Shown: one piece after another, positions 22,190-33,835 of the stretch
How positions within the stretch are numbered: the first letter of the stretch is position 1
Layout: each line of letters starts with the position of its first letter
Position numbers and translations under genes: made by a program
The notes under the pieces: model-generated
What the model saw: the letters and a program-made list of their open reading frames with translations, nothing else
Database searches by the model: none
What the model was told of the DNA's origin: nothing
Source: Pterois miles
Lineage: Eukaryota; Chordata; Actinopteri; Perciformes; Scorpaenidae
DNA: 64,000 nucleotides
Direction: 5' to 3'
Assembly (NCBI GenBank): GCA_947000775.1
Contig: CAMQGK010000171.1
Location: 2,741,001 to 2,805,000, forward strand

Positions 22190-22910
22190 TCAGCTGTTCT
22201 ATGTCAAAAGTGTGCCATACCAAGTATATGTGAGAGAGACAAGAGAACAGTTAACAGAGAGCAAAGTTTGATCAAAAAGTCTCATCTGTCCTCTTGACAG
22301 TCTTGTCTCATGACCCTCTGTGTCAGATCCTGCCCATCCAGCTGTGTGGCCAAAGTTCAGAAAAAGGCCTGAAGGTGTTTTCTGATTGATCCAGCCACCA
22401 AACAATGGAAGCTGTGTGTCTTGTGCACCGTTGCCATCTCGGTGTGGGTCAGAGAGCTTCGCCATATTTGCTGCCTCTCCTGCAAACAGTTGACACATCA
22501 TGATGAGTGAAAGGTGTGCGGAGAGCGAGGGGAGCGGGAGCGGCATGGTGGGAGTAATGATACGTGACAGAGAGGTGGAGAGAGAGAGCGCTTTGTTTGG
22601 GTCTGAGTATGTTGCAGCTCTGCCTAATTGAAGGATGTTTTAATGCTGTCGGAAGATGGCAGGTTGGAATAATCATAGCTATTTGTTTACGCAGCAGACA
22701 CCCCGATTGACTTTTAATGGCTGCAGCCTGTGTAGTGCTTCCAAGCACCCGGGTGAATTTGACTTTCATTACCGTGTGGAAAACATTCGCTCATCTCTGC
22801 TGCTTTCCTCTCTTGGTTTACATGAAGACGTTGGATTCTGCATTATTGATGAGGCAGCTTGTTGGTTGGTGAGTTTCTCTGTGACTGATCCCGGGGTCTG
22901 ACTTTGTCTT
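22190..22910. promoter_or_regulatory. Repeat-free block, candidate conserved non-coding
   Basis: Low-repeat sequence with CpGs and a mixed set of open frames on both strands. One plus frame (22656-22901) is followed by a GT-containing 'gttggtgagttt', which could look like a donor site, but no acceptor, domain or codon periodicity supports an exon. An enhancer is possible. Confidence 0.2.
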
Positions 22911-23449
22911 TCCGAGACACTTCTACGTCTCGTCTGACCCTTCTGAGGGGAAGTATGTGTCGTGTTAGTGGTCGGATTCTACAGGAATTAGCTCCAATTT
23001 ACTAAACTTCACTATAAGTATGATTTAATATGTCAATAACCTCAAATCAACGCTTAGTTTACTAGCTTTGCTTCTAAGTGTTGAGCGTCGATCACATGAC
23101 AACTTGTGGTTGTATATTTTTATTTTTAAAAAACGTTCTGGACATGATCAGAGCTTCATTTTGTGTTTAACTGTCGTAGATCTTGAATTCAGAATAAATT
23201 TGACCTCTAAGATACATTTTCAAATATTCCCTTTTCATTTCCTCTTGCTAGCCTGTTTTGGATGAGGATAATTCATTTTATTACAACTTGGGTTTTCAGA
23301 TTTTTAACCATCATTTTATCTGTAATAGGGTTTATAACTGTATACTCACCTGTGGTTTAACTTTCAAATAAAAAACATGGGAAAACTTTTGACTGGTTTA
23401 TAACCGATCTAATGATCTAAACACTTGTTTCTTTCCTTGTTGGATTTTG

Positions 23450-23900
23450 TTGTAGGGCTGTCCCCATGCTCCCATATCCAGCCTGGTCGCACGGAAAGGC
23501 CTGTGAATGACACGATAGCGCGCAAGACAAAAGTGTGTGATAAGAACACTGTTCTTGCTTTAGGCATGTCATTTTCCAGCCTGTTCTCATTCCTAGGGTG
23601 GTCACATACTGAGGTTTTGTCACCTCCGTCAGCATCTGATACCACTGCGCAAGGCCCCCTTTAAAACCAGTATGAAACGCATTAGGCTTTTTATTAAACA
23701 CAGTGTAAACCCATCCATGGAAACAGTAAACGCTCAGACAATGTGCGCTGGGAGTGACTGTGTTCATGTAGTTTCTGTATTAACATTACGTTATTTCCGA
23801 TGTGTGTTACTTAGTTTGCTTAGTTATTTTAAAACAAACCATGTTTTTCCCTAAACCTAAGTAAGGGTAGGTAGTTTTGTTGCCTCCTGCTGGTACTGCA
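23450..23900. repeat. Probable interspersed repeat
   Basis: It ends with 'ccctaaacctaagtaaggg' and TAGTTTTGTTGCCT (23872-23885), the 14-bp word shared with 2822-2835. The upstream boundary is inferred. The open frames on both strands here are mutual shadows. Confidence 0.45.
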
Positions 23901-24179
23901 CCTTCTCACACTTGTGTCATATTCACTCCTTGATGCGGCGAAATGTGACACATTATTCTCTGGTGGACAGACCATGTCTCACTTTGGAGTACACTGTTAT
24001 AATAAAAACAAAAAAGCTTCAAATATAAGACATACGTTTTTAATAAAGCTGAATGAGCCTTTAAAATGAAGTCCTGATATGTCTGAAAGCTGCTAACATA
24101 TTACAACCACTGCTGCTGCTTTCTGTTAATTAAAAATCAACACATGTACCGCTTTGTTTGAGAATGCCAAGGCATCGGA
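23901..24179. other. Unassigned DNA
   Basis: Nothing recognised. Confidence 0.4.
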
Positions 24180-24610
24180 CTGCAGGCAATCATTAACATG
24201 CTGACTTTAAAAGGGACACCAGTTTATTCATTGAGAGATAAGTTTTCTCTGACCTTCTCTGAGGCTGGGTCAGGGGTCACATCGCCAAAGGGGATTTAAA
24301 GATGGCTGCCGCCGCTGCTGCTGGTGTCCGTCTTCACGGTAGCTTCCAGGGCAGCGACTTCCTGTCCACCAAATTAACAACAAAAGCCTCCTTGTTATCA
24401 TGCATTATTACTACCTAGCACATCTTAGTGAGTCATGAAGTCGGGGTGATAGTGGGGGTGAGGGGCAGGTCTTGTAATCCACAGCTGCAGCGGGGGGTTA
24501 ATTTATCTCTTTTTCCTCCAACCCACCATTCCCCCAGTTCCTAATGGGGCATTGATCAGTTGGTGGTGAGGGAAGGAGAGTGAGAGGTGGAGAATAGGGC
24601 TGTTATCTCC
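24180..24610. promoter_or_regulatory. Candidate conserved non-coding block
   Basis: Repeat-free, with GC-rich trinucleotide content (gccgccgctgctgctgg at 24308-24324), TTATCATGCATTATTA (24395-24410) and TGAGTCAT (24429-24436, AP-1-like). The call rests on motifs only. Confidence 0.22.
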
Positions 24611-24824
24611 TTAAAGACGTAATATAGGGGTCACATTCTGAGCTATATTACCTACAGTGCAAATGGGAGCTGGGAATGCGTACAACAATGCAGTTTTACC
24701 AGGATCATTTAAAAAAAATACTGTTTCGAAGGTTTGAAAAATTGATGTTGTAAACACAAAAACATAATTTCTATTGCTTAAACCAATTACCACCATTACC
24801 ACACAACTGCACCACGCGCACGCT

Positions 24825-24985
24825 GTCCTGATGTTTAATTACATTAATATGCACTATCAGTCGTTGGTAGCTCTTTAATTATGAATGAAGATGTAATGAC
24901 ACTACCATTAATATTTAATTAAAGGGCAATAAAGTGTTATTTGGCAGCATTACAAAACTAGACACTAATAAAGGAATGTCTTTAG
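24825..24985. promoter_or_regulatory. Cluster of TAAT/TTAATTA words (homeodomain-type)
   Basis: Within about 100 bp lie TTTAATTACATTAATATGCA (24833-24852), TTTAATTATGAATG (24874-24887), ATTAATATTTAATTAAAG and further ATTA cores. Such density suits homeodomain or POU binding and is typical of developmental enhancers. AT richness alone raises the background, so this remains a candidate. Confidence 0.35.
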
Positions 24986-26899
24986 CCAGTAATCATTAGA
25001 GACAGAAGAGCCCTGTCCCTCTTAAAATCTGACTGTCTGAAAAGGTAAATACAGAGGACACACAGCGGTCACAAGTGTGGTTACATTTGTGTGTTCACAC
25101 TGGCTTCACTGTTGTGACAGTCTCTGTGATCAAAACCCATACAATAGCTAGCGGCACTAAAGCGGAATGACCTTATCAAGCTGCAGCGAATGTGTTATCT
25201 GTGCTGCTCAATACAAAACACAACGTGACGTTTACATAATGGATACAAATAAGAGGGAAGAAAGGAAGCAAATGGGGCACTATAGAGATGGTAAAATCCC
25301 CTTGGAATACCCAGAATATCCTTCCATAGCCTCCAGCCAGGTAAACAACTCACTGGGTTGACTCAGTCCGCCACGCCGGGCACTAAAAGTTCAATACACT
25401 CTGCTGTGTTTTATTTCTGCTCAGTTCCCTTGATGAATAACACTTCAGAAAGATTTACATGACATCATTTGTACTCCAACTTTTACTATCGTCTGATAAA
25501 CAATTTATCTATGAATCCTCAAAAGAAGTCGAGAGGCCAAAGTCACGTCCAAAGTTTGCCCAGGCAGGAATGCGAGATGCCAGCAGGCACAAAGCATTGC
25601 TTAGCACCAGACACCCATGCGGTGACATTGAGATGCTAAAAGCTGCAGCTTGTTTACACAAGTTTCCCCCTTTTTCTGCTCTCTGAAGCCACCATTTAGT
25701 CAGACAATAGGCACAATGTGGTCCTCATCTGTGAGTGGGCCGGGCCGACAGGGCGAGCAGTCAGCTGGGGCACTCTGGTTTGCTCTGGAGTGGATGTTTA
25801 CATCAGTGGGAGGAAGCATTGTTTTAACCATGACACACATACACAACTTTCTGATGCAGTAAAAATGCTTAATACTGTTTATGGTCATGATGATGATATT
25901 TTCTCTATATGGTAGATGGTTAATCTTCAATAATTTTGTCCAATTTTCAATTTCTCTTGAGAACGCAAAGCAATTCTGCCAACCCCAGCTGCCAAACTTT
26001 GGGACATTATTTAAAAATAGAGAAATTTGCTCTATTCTGCAAAACCCTGATAAAAACTTTTTTGCTTTTTAGCACCACTGCCAATATTTTTGAAATTTTT
26101 GCTTTCTATACGTAAGGAGTGATAATGGCTATGGTTAATAGTCTTTGGGTAAAGGCCTTTACACACTTATGTTTGTTTTGTTTCCCATGCAATTAATTTG
26201 CACGTCTATACATTTGTTGTTTGTCTATACAACTGTTGTTTTTTTCTTGAGTACTTTCACACAGAACGTGAATATTAGGCTATGCTGCAAAAACGTCATA
26301 CTTTCTTTTCGGAACAAGGTTGATTTTTCTGAGTTGTAAATAAAAGCATCAACCAAACATGTATCGCAGAGCGAGCTGCGAGAACATGAAAGCGCCGTAG
26401 CCCGAACCAAGATGGCAAACTGTGTTACTCATTTCAACCCTGAAAAGGCAGCACAGGCCAGATCCACTCCTTCTGTTCTTACCTTTACAATAAAAAACAT
26501 GGACATTTAATACTCAAAGGCGATTATTTAACATTTTTGTGTTGTTTATTTGTCACGCCCCCAGTGTGTAAAGGTATTTTCAGTGTTTGGCAACTAAAAC
26601 TTTTAGTTGAGGTTAGGAAAACATGGTTGTTGCTGCGAATTAAAAAGGCAAACCTTAACTGCAGGTCTGTAACGGGTCTCCTGCACGAAAGTAAGATATG
26701 CTGTACAACGATCTACCACACCTACGTAAAAGGCACAGTGAATGCCCAGTGTCATTTCTGAGGATACTGGGCTGACAAGCATGTAAGCATTAGCATGTAA
26801 CATGGTTTTGTTTGTCAGCATTTCAAATGTGATCAAGAGAACAAACAAAAAATGTACACAGAGAGACAGAAAACAATCTCAAATAGATTGTTTGCTATC
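24986..26899. other. Mostly unassigned DNA, no gene seen
   Basis: Several 60-80-codon frames occur on both strands (for example 25700-25930 minus against 25718-25915 plus), mutually overlapping and without domains. No microsatellite above 20 bp was noticed. Confidence 0.4.
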
Positions 26900-27290
26900 A
26901 TTTTAATCATTGTCTGCCTCGTTATTGCACCAGAAAGAGTTGTATCTTACATCTCCAAGAAAACTTCCTTCAGAGTGCAGGACTGACACGCAGGCCTCAG
27001 AGCTCCCTTGGCGTATATTAAGTCCGGCTAATGAGCTGGTCAATGTGACGAGAGGCGGCTGTGATCGATGTCCCCTCTGAATTGATGTGCTCTGCAACGA
27101 AGGACACTGACCCACCGAGAAATGTTGATGAAGTAGCCGCCTGGAAACTCGCACTTCCCCACAGCCTGTGAGAAGCCTGCGAACACCACTATGAGGCTGG
27201 GGTCTTATCAGTGGACGTCTGCACGTTATCAGCATTGTTTTCTATGACAAATAATAACATACGGCATCACAGGTATTTATGAGTGGTTAA
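26900..27290. promoter_or_regulatory. Repeat-free candidate regulatory block
   Basis: Moderate-GC sequence with CpGs amid AT-rich surroundings. The minus frame 26903-27235 (110 codons) is Arg/Ser/Leu-rich with no recognised domain. Without conservation data I treat it as non-coding. Confidence 0.2.
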
Positions 27291-27667
27291 TGAACTTGGA
27301 GTTCCTGTGGTTGCCTTCATGAAGGAAGTTTAGAATAGATTTAAGGATTGCATAAACTGGTGTTTGCATTGTTTCAACTTTAATGAAGCTTTTGAGCAAC
27401 AACGTGATGTAGAAGTTTCAGATTTAGATGGATTAAAGTTTGCACTCGCATGTGCAGCATATACACCACTGAGCAGATGTATAGTTAGCCTGTGAAAGAA
27501 ATTATGGCCAGTAGTATAACTGAAACTATGTTTTCTTAATGATGTAAAACTTGATATGCAGTTCAGCGTCCTTCCTCTTTGTCTAATCATGAACAATGTA
27601 TGGATATCTCTGTTTTTGCTCATTTTCAAGCACAGTGGAAGAGACTGGGCTGAATCTGCATATAGTA
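27291..27667. other. Unassigned DNA
   Basis: One 99-codon minus frame (27330-27629) has no recognisable domain. Confidence 0.4.
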
Positions 27668-27850
27668 ATCATCAGAAAATTCCCCAGCAGAATATATTTG
27701 CATAAGATTATTACTCATTGGCAGTGACCCCGAATAAGGATGAGCCACATTACTAATAGGCTTCTCTTAATGCTAATATATAAATCCTGGGATATATATC
27801 CGCTTTGACATTAATGACTAAATGTTACTTCTCAGCCTTGTCGCAACGAT
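27668..27850. promoter_or_regulatory. Candidate regulatory block with octamer and TAAT words
   Basis: It contains a perfect ATTTGCAT octamer (27696-27703), then ATTATTACTCATTGG, TTACTAATAGG, TTAATGCTAATATA and ACATTAATGAC. Tight packing of POU- and homeodomain-type words in repeat-free DNA suggests an enhancer. Confidence 0.3.
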
Positions 27851-28288
27851 GATCAAAAGTGCTTCACTTCTCTTTTTTTTCTCCCCTTCTCTTTAAAATT
27901 TCAGTTCTGTCTTCCTTTTCCGACTAATATTGTGGATAAAAGATTTCTGTGTGTCAGGCTTAAAGAGGCGAAATCATTCAGTGACTGGCAGAGAAAGTTT
28001 CGGAGGCGCAGCAAGAGGGACGGCGCTGAAGTTGTGGGGGGACTTTGAACTTGGTGTAATTGTAATGTGTCAAATAGTTTGGACGAAAGTATAGACGTTT
28101 GTCCTCTTTAGACTGAGCATATTCAAGAGAAAAATAACACTCAGCTGTTTTCTATGTGTCTGAAAATTTGGTAATTGATGTATTGGACCAAAAAATACGC
28201 TGGGAAAGTCAGTCTCTTTCCCGGCCCTCTTCCATCTGGCCTTTCTCTGTCTTGACTGCACATTAACCAATAAAGATGAAATGTTCTT

Positions 28289-28317
28289 CAAAAAAAAAAA
28301 AAGAAAAAAAAAAAAAG
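28289..28317. repeat. A-rich tract
   Basis: Two A runs separated by a single G. No retrocopy is evident upstream. Confidence 0.85.
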
Positions 28318-28527
28318 CCAGTGTCCCACCTGACTTGTCTGCCATCCTCGAGTCCTGTTCAGTATGCAGCACGGGCAACAACTCAATTAACCAAAAGCCC
28401 CTAGCCATCACAGCAGCAGGCTGCCTCATAATATTTCCCATAATGTTTCATCCAATTTGGAGAGTTTGACGTTTACCCCCTGCAGGACTGCAGCGATAGA
28501 CAATGACTGAAGGCAAGGGGGCACTGA

Positions 28528-28554
28528 GGTGGTGGTGGTGGTGGTGGTGGTGGT

Positions 28555-28598
<44 letters not shown>

Positions 28599-28612
28599 GG
28601 TGTGTGTGTGTT
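28528..28612. repeat. Compound microsatellite (GGT)10-(GT)n
   Basis: (GGT)n at 28528-28557 passes directly into (GT)n to about 28594, then ATGGG and a further (GT)5. This accounts for the poly-His/Thr frames on the minus strand. Confidence 0.95.
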
Positions 28613-28664
28613 GTGATGATGACTGGAAATAATGGCCCAGGCCTGCAGGTGAGCATCATCACCC

Positions 28665-28682
28665 CCTTTTTTTTTTTTTTTT
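28665..28682. repeat. Poly-T run
   Basis: About 18 T preceded by CCCC. Confidence 0.9.
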
Positions 28683-28989
28683 AAACCAACTCCTCTTCCC
28701 AAACTTTGCAAGCCCAGGTGTATGTTTTTCAAATTCTTGTACATAAACTTAACAGTCCACTCAAAAGTATAAAGGGTATGTATATATAGAGAGTGAATAA
28801 AATTATTTTGTGAAATATTGCACATGCTGCAGAGGTAATAAACTGCTGAGATCGAGGGTGTTTATAGCACAGTGCCATTGGATAAAGATAATGTTTTAGG
28901 AGAGTTTCACAGGGCTGGCAGCCATAAGATCATCTACTCTTCACAATACTTCTGAGAAGCCATTTTAAGGCCCCTTGTCATTGGCATGA

Positions 28990-28992
<3 letters not shown>

Positions 28993-29020
<28 letters not shown>
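28993..29020. repeat. Poly-T run (28 bp)
   Basis: Longest homopolymer noticed in the window. No SINE or retrocopy body is recognised on the reverse strand next to it. Confidence 0.95.
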
Positions 29021-29023
<3 letters not shown>

Positions 29024-29880
29024 TCTTTACCCCCTAATCCTCCCTCCCCCCGTTCTTTCGGACAGAGGAGGACTCTGCAGCTCCTAAGTGACGGCGAAGG
29101 AGTCACCCCGGTGGAACTGATGCCCCCGATCAGCGATGGGCTGGAAAAGCATAAAGACAGAACAGGAAGGGGTGGGGAGGAAGAGAAGAATGCTGAGACA
29201 GCACTTTCCCCAACCCACAGAGGGAGAAAGGAGAGGACAGTGGGGATGAGCGAGGGAGGTAGATAGAGAGAGGTAAAGAAGGGGAGGAAGAAGAGGGAGG
29301 GGTCTCATTTATGATTAAAAGATAGACCAGATAACCCTGCAAGCCTGGCCCATCACTCTCCTTTAAAATGAGGTTCTAATGGCACCTGGGGAGGAAGGGG
29401 AGGCTTGGGCGTCATTAACCAGAATCTCTGAATCCTTAACCCAAGGTAGGGTACCTCTCGCCTGGGGAAAGAGACCACCGAGGCTACCTCAGAGCTGTGG
29501 ATAATGTGTGCACCGAGTGAGAGATCTGCATGCATATTGTTAAGTTTTCTAACTATGTGTCTGCTCAGGAACAGGAAATCAGCAAAATGCCTTGGAGCCA
29601 TAGAGATTAGCGGATGTTGTGTGTGCGTGTGTGTCACTGTATAGTTGTGTATGTGTGTGTGCCACTGCGTGTCCGCCATTGCTGAGTCTGTCTTCAACAT
29701 GTCGCTCCTAATGAGTAGGTGATTAACGATAATGTATCTCATTAGTTAAAACAGGTTTCATAATGACACAGAGTGCTACTAGAACCACCACTCCACAGCC
29801 CTCTTCAAATATGGCTGCTCACAGCTGCTTCCACTCTGTTCATCCTCTTTACAGGAAAAGGGTTACCATTTAGATTTGGT
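29021..29880. other. Purine-rich then mixed DNA, no gene seen
   Basis: 29150-29300 is strongly purine-rich on the plus strand (GGAGGAAG-type), producing Pro/Ser/Leu-rich artefact frames on the minus strand. TG-rich patches lie at 29619-29662. Confidence 0.45.
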
Positions 29881-29896
29881 ACCATGTTCTTTTTGT

Positions 29897-29918
29897 AAAA
29901 AAAAAAAAAAAAAAAAAA
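29897..29918. repeat. Poly-A run (22 bp)
   Basis: Uninterrupted A run about 80 bp before the next interspersed repeat. Confidence 0.9.
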
Positions 29919-29994
29919 TCTAAATCAATGCTTTCAAATTGAGATGTCTCATGGTGTTTGATTTTTCAGAAATTTCATTGAACTATACACACAA

Positions 29995-30476
29995 CACTTA
30001 CTAACAGCCAGCAGGGGCGACTTCTCTGGTTGCAAAAAGAAGTCTGATTGTGTAGAAGTCTATGAGAAAATGAGCCTACTTCTCACTTGATTTATTACCT
30101 CAGTAAATATTGTAAACATGAGTTTATGGTCTCAATCACTAGTTTCAAGTCTTCTTCAATACAGCATGATGTTCAGTTAGTAAATTATGGTCCCATTTAG
30201 ACTCAAATAGACCATAACGCAGGGTATGATTTAGGGTGTGGCTACATTGTGATTGAGAGTTTGCTACCACAGTGTTGTCCCGTCAGGGAGTTTTCCATGT
30301 TTTTTTTTTTATCAACTTTAACCTAGTCACAGTGTGTTTTCAGTTCATTATAACCATTTTAGTAAGTTGCAAACAAATAACATAGTGACAGCCAAAATGC
30401 TGAACTCAAGACTTCAAAATTTCAGTCCACAAACCAATGGATGACGTCACAGTGACTACATCCACTTCACATTCTG
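29995..30476 (-). repeat. Interspersed repeat, 'CAGCAGGGGCGAC' type
   Basis: It starts with 'ctaacagccagcagggg' and includes 'gtgtggctacattgtgattg', 'gtcagggagttttccatg' and 'ccaatggatgacgtcacag'. I recognise this as a common fish repeat usually read in the opposite sense. It is non-coding. The class is uncertain (MITE-like). Confidence 0.55.
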
Positions 30477-32643
30477 ATCACTTTAGTTTACAGTAAACAA
30501 GGTCTTCTTGTGTTGTTAACAGCCCAGAAAATGCTTCTAGTAATATAAAGCAACTAATACTAAAGGCCTGCAGGTTATGCCCTGGAGTAAGATGAGGCAA
30601 GTAAAAAGACAAAGTGTGTTTACACTACAATGGTATTATTTTAAGTCTGACTTTCACCTGAAATGTTTTTTTCCTCTTAAAACATACCTGCCCACCAGTG
30701 GGTTAGGGTTTAGGGTTGTTAAATGATGACCAACAATGTTTTTAATTGTGCTAAAATATTTTCTAGTCACCCAAATGCAGTGTGTGCCAATTGATTTTAC
30801 TCACTTCAGTGACACAGGAAAACATACTGCAGTATTTTGGTATCTATAAAACGATTAACCGACATTCAAAACAATGCTAATCGTTATTTAACCCTACCTA
30901 AACCCTAAAACTCACCAGCAGGTGGGTAAGTTTTAAAAGATTGATACTGATTTTTCAAGTCTGTTTTTCAACTGAAATAAAAGCAGAAAGATAGTAAATA
31001 TCATCATCTACTTTTGAATAGCAATACTATTTAATTTGTGACTAACTTTTACGTCACAAGTACCACACTGAACATATGATTCACACATGACGCAAGCTAA
31101 TAAGGACACAGGAAAAGTTTCTTTCCCCCTTGACATTTTCCTGTTTTCTTTATGGTTTGTCCATCTTATATCTCCACCGTCGATGTCACACTGTTCCACC
31201 CTGGCCTCCTTCACATTGGTCCCTCTACTGCCTGTGTAAAGGGCAAAGCACTGCAGCCATTTCCCAGCCCGTCATACAGCCTCGATCCAGAGGAATGCTA
31301 ACAGTTTGCAACCCGACCCAGTGTCTCTCCAGTGCTACCCAAACAGGGCAGTCCAACCATCCTGAAACCAACACCATGAATGTTTCCATCCCTCATATTG
31401 AGATATCAGTATCTTTATAGTTAGAAATCATCCATATTTTACCAGCCCTTCTCCAGCTGGCCCCATATATCTTGCTTTGCTGGGTCTCTCTCAAGCAACA
31501 TATCCGTCTTATTTTGGGGCCCATATCTACACAGTGTTTCAGTGTGAAAGAAGATACACAGAGACGGCTGACGTGATGCCACTGGAGGAGGCACAACATC
31601 AATCATGATGGACAACACTTTCCATTTTTGACAACATTTCAACAGCTTGGAAGCTTACTGCTAAGGTGCAAATCACTTTAAAATCTATTTTAGCTCATTT
31701 TCTTCATCGGCAAAGTGGAATATACCAACATAATATTAAGCAATAAGGAGCACTGCTTTTATAAAATGACTTCTATGGATACCTGGCAAGGTTTCATGAA
31801 ATAAACACAAAAACAAAAATTGCAAATAATCATTCTTCTGCAAAGCAATGTAGTTCCTCAGCATCATGTATCAAAATAGTAAGCAACACATAGACACAGT
31901 GGAAAGCATGCTTAGATATAGGTGTGATTAGTAACATTCATCTGGATATCGTGATTAATTGCAATTGTTGAAGTTTTGTTCAGTCATGTTAGCACTCTAT
32001 TTGCTGGTACGTCTTATTTGTGCCACAAGCTGCAGAATCTTCTCTCACCATTTAAGTCTTGCATGTAGGCCAATATAACAGCTGAAACCACAGGGTTCAC
32101 CTTTCCTTTCTCACAGCGGCATGAAACTGACAGAGAGCCTGGTTTAGTTCCATTTTACTGATTTTTAAAAAAATCAGTGGCCAGATCTTTCTCGGCAGGT
32201 CTCAAAACAGCAAATGGACCGCATCGTCTGTTTAACACTCCCAGCGTCATTTCTTGACTTTTTCTTTTCTTTTATTCTTTTCATTCATTTCAGCAAGTGT
32301 CCTTTCTTCCATCCTCTATCCTATCCATCTCTTTCCACCACTCATTCACGCTTACATAGCCCACACAATACATAAAAATTGACAACAAAGTCTGGCATTT
32401 TGTGACAATTTGTTTGGCGATACTATTGTAAAGTGGTCACAGCTAGAGTATTTTACAACGTCTTTGAACGTAGCTCAGCCAATCATCAAGGACTGGATCT
32501 ATTTGGTTTATAATCTAAAATGTAGCTACCTTGAAATAGTTTTCATCTTTTGGCTTTGTATAACTGTGTTGCTGTTTTCACTATTGTAAAGATTTCTTAC
32601 ACACTGGTGGGGTCAGCAAGTCTGGGAAAGATTGTTGACATCT
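30477..32643. other. Unassigned DNA, no gene seen
   Basis: No exon, RNA or clear repeat family. Frames at 31008-31642 overlap on both strands and lack domains. 'gtgggttagggtttagggtt' (30700-30719) and 'ctaccctaaaccctaaaact' type words near 30890 weakly resemble telomere-like GGTTTAGGG units but are not tandem. Confidence 0.4.
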
Positions 32644-33365
32644 GTTAGGTTCATTGATAACTCTAAAATGTCCCATAGCTGTGAATGTGAGCATGAATGG
32701 TTGTCTATCTCTATGTCCCCTGTGATGGACTGGTGACCTGTCCAAGGTGTACCTATTAAAGGTAAGATCTTAAGCCCGAGTCCGAGCCCGAGCCCACTCG
32801 ATGTCAATTATTACGTTCGGGTCGGGCCCGGGCTTCTCTCTCGCTAACTTTTTTTTTTTCTTTTTAATAAATATATATGTATACTAAAACGATGTATGGA
32901 TATTAAACTAAGGAATACTTGTTATAAAATAAATAATTTGGATAAAACAGAGAAGGCGCTGTATGGTAAGATATAAATGTTTAGCATCTTACAGTCTTGT
33001 TTAACTGGGAGAATTTGTTACAAAAGACAGGCTTTAATTTGTTGTCATTATGCACAGGCATCGTCACAAATGTGATCACACAAATCGCAACCAGTCCCTT
33101 TTCCCGGAGCAGTGCTCTGTCCGGGTCTGACTGACGCATCCCCTCCCTTTCCTCCTCCTCCTGAGTCCTCACAAATAAAATATAAAGTTTCGGGTTTGTT
33201 TCGGTCTCGGGCCTGCAAATCAAGTTAATTGATCGGGCCTGGGTCGGGTCGGGCTGGATTTTTTAGGCCCGATCTTACCTCTAGTACCTATGTCAGCTGG
33301 GATCGGCTCCAGCCCCCCCCCCAACCCCAAACAGGATAAGCGATTGCAGATAGTTGGATGGATGG
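32644..33365 (+). mobile_element. SINE-type element split by a hAT-type insertion
   Basis: The left part (32644-32756) matches the 3' half of the 62197-62506 family ('gtgagcatgaatggttgtct' and 'tgatggactggtgacctgtc' blocks). The right part (33292-33365) resumes with 'gtcagctgggatcggctcc' and ends in the ATGG-type tail. The tRNA-like head is missing, so this copy is 5'-truncated. Confidence 0.8.
32757..33283. mobile_element. Non-autonomous hAT-type element, 527 bp, 8-bp TSD
   Basis: Exact direct repeats GTACCTAT at 32749-32756 and 33284-33291 flank a segment with inverted ends: TAAAGGTAAGATC at the left, and TAGAGGTAAGATC as the reverse complement of the right end. Subterminal GAGCCCGAGCCC at the left and GGGTCGGGTCGGG at the right form further inverted material. 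An 8-bp duplication with short inverted ends is the hAT hallmark. No transposase frame is present, so mobilisation would have needed a transposase in trans. Confidence 0.85.
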
Positions 33366-33640
33366 CTGTATTTTATAAACATATACTGTGTCTTACAGGC
33401 TACAGGATACTATCAGAGGTGTGTCGGTGTTTTTGTTCCAGTGCTTTGCACAGAACTGACACCCGCCAACCCGTGAACCCCTGAACTACACTGTTGCCTG
33501 CCACAGCCAGCGGTGCTGGTGGCACAGAGGTCCCCAGCGACCACCGGTACAATAACTTTATATTCTGTTGTTAATAAAGTAAAATTCACAGATATGTAGG
33601 CTATCACTACTGACCTTCATGTAATATTATGTCATAACAT
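33366..33640. other. Unassigned DNA
   Basis: Nothing recognised. Confidence 0.4.
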
Positions 33641-33835
33641 CTGCTGTATTAGCCGTGTTTACTGCGTGTTTATTTGCATACAGAGCGGCAAAGTGAGATC
33701 AGATCACAAGTGGTCAGTCAAGACGCATGTGGAGACGCATTCTAATGTCAGGTGTGAACAGACGTATTTAAAGCTGTCCACTTGTGATCTGATCACTCAG
33801 GACGCATGTTAATGCCAGGTCTGAACAGGGCCAAG
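33641..33835. mobile_element. Foldback MITE-like repeat
   Basis: A perfect 17-bp inverted repeat: GATCAGATCACAAGTGG (33697-33713) with 33778-33794, loop 64 bp. Further repeated words outside the arms ('gacgcatgt', 'aatg.caggt.tgaaca') occur near both arms. This matches by eye a common fish MITE that starts 'cctgttcagacctgg'. Confidence 0.6.

Noticed and set aside
22656..22901. Possible exon: open frame close to a 'ggtgagtt' donor-like site
   Set aside because: No acceptor site, no domain, no partner exon; a GT donor word is common by chance.
26903..27235. 110-codon minus frame in moderate-GC DNA
   Set aside because: No recognised domain or codon periodicity that I can support; retained only as repeat-free DNA.
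28448..28825. 125-codon minus frame with poly-His
   Set aside because: Produced by the (GGT)n-(GT)n microsatellite at 28528-28612.
29084..29342. Pro/Leu/Ser-rich minus frames
   Set aside because: They read purine-rich low-complexity DNA; two overlapping frames are open for the same reason.
30690..30910. Telomere-like GGGTTTAGGGTT words
   Set aside because: Only a few scattered units, not tandem (TTAGGG)n.
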